Part shown: positions 61,141 to 64,000 of the stretch, piece after piece
Layout of the letters: each line of letters opens with the position of its first letter
Numbering within the stretch: position 1 is the first letter of the stretch
Origin: Fusibacillus kribbianus
GTDB lineage: Bacteria > Bacillota > Clostridia > Lachnospirales > Lachnospiraceae
Length of the DNA stretch: 64,000 bases
Assembly: GCF_030053595.1 (NCBI RefSeq)
Contig: NZ_JASGBQ010000002.1
Span: 186,001 to 250,000, forward strand
Direction: 5' to 3'
Position numbers and translations under genes: made by a program
Notes under the pieces: generated by a model
The model's database searches: none
The model's input: the letters and a program-made list of their open reading frames with translations, nothing else
Told to the model about the DNA's origin: nothing

Positions 61141-61472
61141 GTGTCACAACACCTGCTGTGAATAAATGGGAGAATGAAAATTCTTATCCGGACATCGCAT
61201 TACTTGCACCAATTGCGCGGCTTCTTGGAATATCCCTTGATACACTGCTTTCGTTCCAGGAAGATCTGACCGGGGAGGAAATTACCGCCATTGTTTTGGA
61301 GACAGATCAAAGATTAAAAACTTCCACCTATGACGAAGTTTTCCTTTGGGTAAAATCCATAAACGATGGCAAAGAATCATTCAGCAATAATCAACGAAAC
61401 CGGATAACTGAATATGGTCAGAAATCCCTCTTCACACCTTCCGCCTCGCTCCCATATTATACCAATAAGTAA
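61113..61472 (+). pseudogene. XRE-family regulator fragment
   Basis: From about 61113 the frame reads TQEEMANRLGVTTPAVNKWE, NENSYPDIALLAPIARLLGI and SLDTLLSFQEDLTGEEI, the helix-turn-helix of an XRE/Cro-type regulator. The first about 15 residues (normally including a start and first helix) are missing because the sequence joins directly to the YibE/F remnant. The C-terminus departs from the family near FLWVKSINDG and ends early. Both ends appear to be deletion junctions. Confidence 0.72.
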
Positions 61473-61492
61473 TCTCCGAGGAGAAATAACCC

Positions 61493-62521
61493 TTGAATCT
61501 GAAACGTTTTCCAACACGAAGCCTTTGTCTCATCCTGTACACCCTTCTGCTTTTTGCCATGTTCGCAGGCTGCGGCAAACAATCAGGTGAAGAGAACGGC
61601 CTGACCCCTGTCACTTTAAGTGAAGTTGCCCACTCCATTTTCTATGCTCCTCAGTATGTGGCCATCGAAAACGGCTATTTTGAGGAAGAAGGAATTAAGC
61701 TGACCCTGGTGAACAGTGCCGGAGCCGACAAGGTCATGACCGCCCTGATCTCCGGCGATGCCGACATCGGGTTTATGGGTTCTGAGGCCAGCATTTACGT
61801 TTATGTCGAGGGAAGCTCCGATTATGCCGTCAATTTTGCTCAGCTGACCCAGCGGGCCGGAAACTTTTTAGTTGGACGGGAGGCAGATGAGGGCTTTCAA
61901 TGGGAGGATTTAAAAGGAAAGAAAGTTCTGGGCGGCCGTGCAGGCGGTATGCCTCAGATGGTCTTTGAATACATTCTGAAAAAGAACGGCATTGATCCGA
62001 AGAAGGATCTGGCCATAGACCAGAGCATTAATTTCGGTCTGACTGCTGCCGCCTTCATGGAGGGTGACGCCGATTACACCGTCGAATTTGAGCCCTTCGC
62101 CACAAAGATCGAGCTTCAGGGAGCCGGTAAGGTCGTCGCATCCCTCGGAGTGGATTCCGGTTATGTGCCCTATACTGCCTACTGTGCAAAGCAGAGCTAT
62201 TATATGGAGCATGAAGATGTCATCCAGGGCTTCACCAATGCCATCCAGAAGGGCCTGGATTTCGTAAACAGCCATTCCGCCGAAGAGATTGCCTCAGTCA
62301 TTGCTCCCCAGTTTGCAGAGACCGAGATAGATACCATCGCGGCCATCGTAGAGCGCTACCTTACCCAGGACACCTGGAAAACAGATCTGGTTTTCAGCAA
62401 AGAAAGCTTCGAGCTCCTCCAGGATATCCTGACAGAAGCAGGCGAGCTTGAGGAAAAGGTTCCCTATGAAGATCTTGTCACCACAGAATACGCCGAAAAA
62501 GCTGCAGAAAAAATGAAATGA
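61493..62521 (+). CDS. ABC transporter substrate-binding lipoprotein, NMT1/SsuA type
   Basis: A 342-residue binding protein. The signal peptide (LCLILYTLLLFAMFAGC) ends in a lipobox with the Cys near residue 27. PVTLSEVAHSIFYAPQYVAI, ENGYFEEEGIKLTLVNSAGA, ALISGDADIGFMGSEASIYV and LKGKKVLGGRAGGMPQMVFE match the NMT1/THI5-like and nitrate/sulfonate binding group. Ligands in this group include HMP-thiamine precursors, sulfonates and riboflavin; none can be assigned. The start appears to be TTG, with GAGGAG nine nt upstream. No permease or ATPase gene is adjacent, so it is an orphan in this window. Confidence 0.88.
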   Translation: MNLKRFPTRSLCLILYTLLLFAMFAGCGKQSGEENGLTPVTLSEVAHSIFYAPQYVAIENGYFEEEGIKLTLVNSAGADKVMTALISGDADIGFMGSEASIYVYVEGSSDYAVNFAQLTQRAGNFLVGREADEGFQWEDLKGKKVLGGRAGGMPQMVFEYILKKNGIDPKKDLAIDQSINFGLTAAAFMEGDADYTVEFEPFATKIELQGAGKVVASLGVDSGYVPYTAYCAKQSYYMEHEDVIQGFTNAIQKGLDFVNSHSAEEIASVIAPQFAETEIDTIAAIVERYLTQDTWKTDLVFSKESFELLQDILTEAGELEEKVPYEDLVTTEYAEKAAEKMK

Positions 62522-62575
62522 TCTCTCCCGGCCTGTTCCGGTATCCCGCACTGCGGGGTCTGGGCAGGCCGAAGC

Positions 62576-62950
62576 TTAAAGCTCAGCCACCGCTTCAATC
62601 TCCACCAGACAGCCGAAATGCAAAGCCGGGACCGGCACCACGATCCTGGCCGGCTTATGATCTCCAAAATATTCGCTGTAGACCCGATTGACTGCATCCC
62701 AGTTCTCAATATCAGTCACATAGATCCGGCACTGGACCACCTGCTCCCGGCCGGCTCCTGCTTCCGTAAGGACCCGGTCCAGATTGGAAAGTGCCTGGGC
62801 CATGTGCGCCTCCACGCCGCCCTCCGGCAGACGCCGGGTATCCGGATCTATGGAAAGCTGACCCGATATGTAAAGCATCCCGCGGGAGATCATCCCCGCC
62901 GAATAATGCCCTTTGTTTTCTCCTTTGTATTCCGGTGTCACTGCCTTCAT
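62576..62950 (-). CDS. RidA/YjgF-family enamine/imine deaminase
   Basis: A 124-residue protein. KGHYSAGMISRGMLYISGQL, QALSNLDRVLTEAGA, VQCRIYVTDIENWDAVNRVY and KPARIVVPVPALHFGCLVEIEAVAEL are family signatures; the conserved Arg in PAR binds the carboxylate of the 2-iminoacid. RidA clears reactive enamines formed by PLP enzymes. It lies 42 bp after a PLP-dependent enzyme gene on the same strand, which is a sensible functional match. GGAGG supports the ATG at 62950. Confidence 0.93.
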   Translation of the reverse strand: MKAVTPEYKGENKGHYSAGMISRGMLYISGQLSIDPDTRRLPEGGVEAHMAQALSNLDRVLTEAGAGREQVVQCRIYVTDIENWDAVNRVYSEYFGDHKPARIVVPVPALHFGCLVEIEAVAEL

Positions 62951-62992
62951 CCTGTCTTCCTCCAATTCTTTTCAGACTCTCCTGAAAACTCA

Positions 62993-64000
62993 TCAGTGAT
63001 CAGATTTCAAACCTGCCCCGCACATAGTGATCAGACAGTCGGAAATCTGGCCGTGAAGCTCACAGTAGCGCTCATACGCCGCATAATTGGCCGCCGTCGT
63101 ATGTTCGCAGTAGATTCCTTTCCGGGCCAGATATTCCCTGGCCGGAAGGATCCTGTCCTCCGGAGCCTCCACCACATCCACATCATACCGGTAAATATAA
63201 TCCAGAATCTCCTCTCCCCGCATGGGAACGCCGATGGCAATTCCCTCCGCGATGGTCTCCTCCGGCTTTATCGCTGCCGGATGGGTGTCACATGATCTCA
63301 CTGCCCCGGCAATGGGTGCACAACGCTCGCTCTGAATCACTACCACCTTGGGCATTTGGGAGATGGCGCCGCTTCGAAGAAGCTCCTCCAGAGCCTTCAT
63401 GGCGCCAAGGAAGAGGGTTCCGTTGCCCACCGGAATAAACAGGTATTCCGGGATCCGGTGAAGCTGTTCAAACACCTCATAAATATAGGTTTTCGTTCCT
63501 TCGTAAAAGAAAGGATTATATACATGGCTGGCGTAATACTTTCCCTCTGTCCGCACCGCCTCCCTGCACACATCTGCACAGTGATCGCGGCTGCCCGGGA
63601 TCAGATGGACCGTGGCTCCGTGAGCCCTTATCATATCGATCTTCTTCGGTGAGGTGCAGTCTCTCACATAAATATCACATTCGATGCCGGCTCTGCCGCA
63701 GTAGGCTGCAATGCTGTTTCCGGCATTTCCACTGCTGTCCTGTAAAACGGCATCCACTCCAATGGATTTGCAGTGGGAAACCACCACCGCCGCGCCCCGA
63801 TCCTTGTAGGAAAGGGTCGGCATGTAATAATCCATCTTGAGAAGCACATGGTCATCCAGCGCGACCACCGGCGTCATCCCCTCTCCCAGGGTGACGTCTC
63901 TCCAGGAATCGTCCTCCAGCGCCATAAAGGCCCGGTAACGGAACATGCTCCAGGTATCCTTATCGATCAGCTCCTCCGAAAATGCCGGCGGCGTAAAATC
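62993..64000 (-). CDS. PLP-dependent threonine synthase/tryptophan synthase beta-like enzyme (5' end missing at window edge)
   Basis: Partial; 335 residues are visible and the frame continues past the right edge, so the start is outside. A fold-type II PLP enzyme: the PLP lysine is in PTLSYKDRGAAVVVS, and the phosphate cup and glycine-rich loops are QDSSGNAGNSIAAYCG and FIPVGNGTLFLGAMKALE. It ends LITMCGAGLKSDH. Threonine synthase-like proteins are the closest, but diaminopropionate ammonia-lyase-like and other lyases share this fold, so the reaction is not fixed. The adjacent RidA suggests an enamine is released. Confidence 0.85.
   Translation of the reverse strand, partial: DFTPPAFSEELIDKDTWSMFRYRAFMALEDDSWRDVTLGEGMTPVVALDDHVLLKMDYYMPTLSYKDRGAAVVVSHCKSIGVDAVLQDSSGNAGNSIAAYCGRAGIECDIYVRDCTSPKKIDMIRAHGATVHLIPGSRDHCADVCREAVRTEGKYYASHVYNPFFYEGTKTYIYEVFEQLHRIPEYLFIPVGNGTLFLGAMKALEELLRSGAISQMPKVVVIQSERCAPIAGAVRSCDTHPAAIKPEETIAEGIAIGVPMRGEEILDYIYRYDVDVVEAPEDRILPAREYLARKGIYCEHTTAANYAAYERYCELHGQISDCLITMCGAGLKSDH

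Noticed and set aside
1-64000. CRISPR arrays, tRNA/rRNA genes, insertion sequences, prophage
   Set aside because: I looked for direct-repeat arrays, CCA-type tRNA ends, transposase motifs and att-like duplications and saw none.

Overview
The window reads as chromosomal DNA of an anaerobic, probably spore-forming member of the Clostridia, most likely Lachnospiraceae. The support is gene content and order, not a database match: a Rex repressor, pyrophosphate-dependent phosphofructokinase, rubredoxin, a eukaryotic-type NADP isocitrate dehydrogenase, a SpoIID/LytB protein, a Csp-like subtilase, an alr-mazF pair, a primase/sigma-A cluster, and a clostridial-style 6S RNA. Nearly all genes have strong AGGAGG-type ribosome binding sites. 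No tRNA, rRNA, CRISPR array, phage module or insertion sequence was seen.

Layout. 0-6.9 kb: a minus-strand group (CNNM/CBS membrane protein cut by the window edge, mazF, alr, nnrD/E, rex) with an ABC-F ATPase divergent from rex. 6.9-13.3 kb: a DUF6612-like lipoprotein, an intracellular subtilase, icd, a large SpoIID-like protein and a 6S RNA gene with its own promoter and terminator. 13.3-20.7 kb: a complete oligopeptide ABC transporter operon (oppB-C-D-F-A) ending in an M20 peptidase and preceded by a leader of about 340 nt. 20.8-22.0 kb: cdd and deoC (nucleoside salvage). 22.1-23.7 kb: an O-acetylhomoserine sulfhydrylase gene that has lost its centre, behind a leader with two overlapping Cys-rich reading frames and mutually exclusive antiterminator/terminator helices, divergent from an Rrf2 regulator. 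23.7-32.2 kb: a radical SAM/DUF4130 pair, rubredoxin, folA-thyA-hflX-TPR lipoprotein-degV, dut and a YkgJ-type protein. 32.3-32.7 kb: RNase P RNA. 32.8-40.0 kb: dgt-dnaG-rpoD-trmK-nif3, then a nucleoside kinase. 40.2-45.1 kb: an NSS transporter, then PAP2, a flippase-like protein, pssA and psd (phosphatidylethanolamine synthesis). 45.1-58.0 kb: pfp, the Csp-like subtilase, yggS, a YczE-like protein, an AraC regulator, a membrane-fused spermidine synthase homologue, an EF-G paralogue, and tyrA-aroA. 58-64 kb: a membrane protein with an acidic tail, three decayed genes in a row (alkaline phosphatase, YibE/F, XRE regulator), an orphan NMT1-type lipoprotein, RidA, and a PLP enzyme cut by the window edge.

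Several genes work together. OppABCDF plus the M20 peptidase form a peptide uptake and breakdown unit. ThyA, FolA, Dut, Cdd, DeoC, Dgt and the nucleoside kinase all act on nucleotides. PssA and Psd make phosphatidylethanolamine from CDP-diacylglycerol. TyrA and AroA serve aromatic amino acid synthesis.

The most unusual items are the metY leader, which looks like cysteine-codon-linked transcription attenuation without a T-box or S-box, and the repeated pattern of internal deletions (metY, alkaline phosphatase, YibE/F, XRE).
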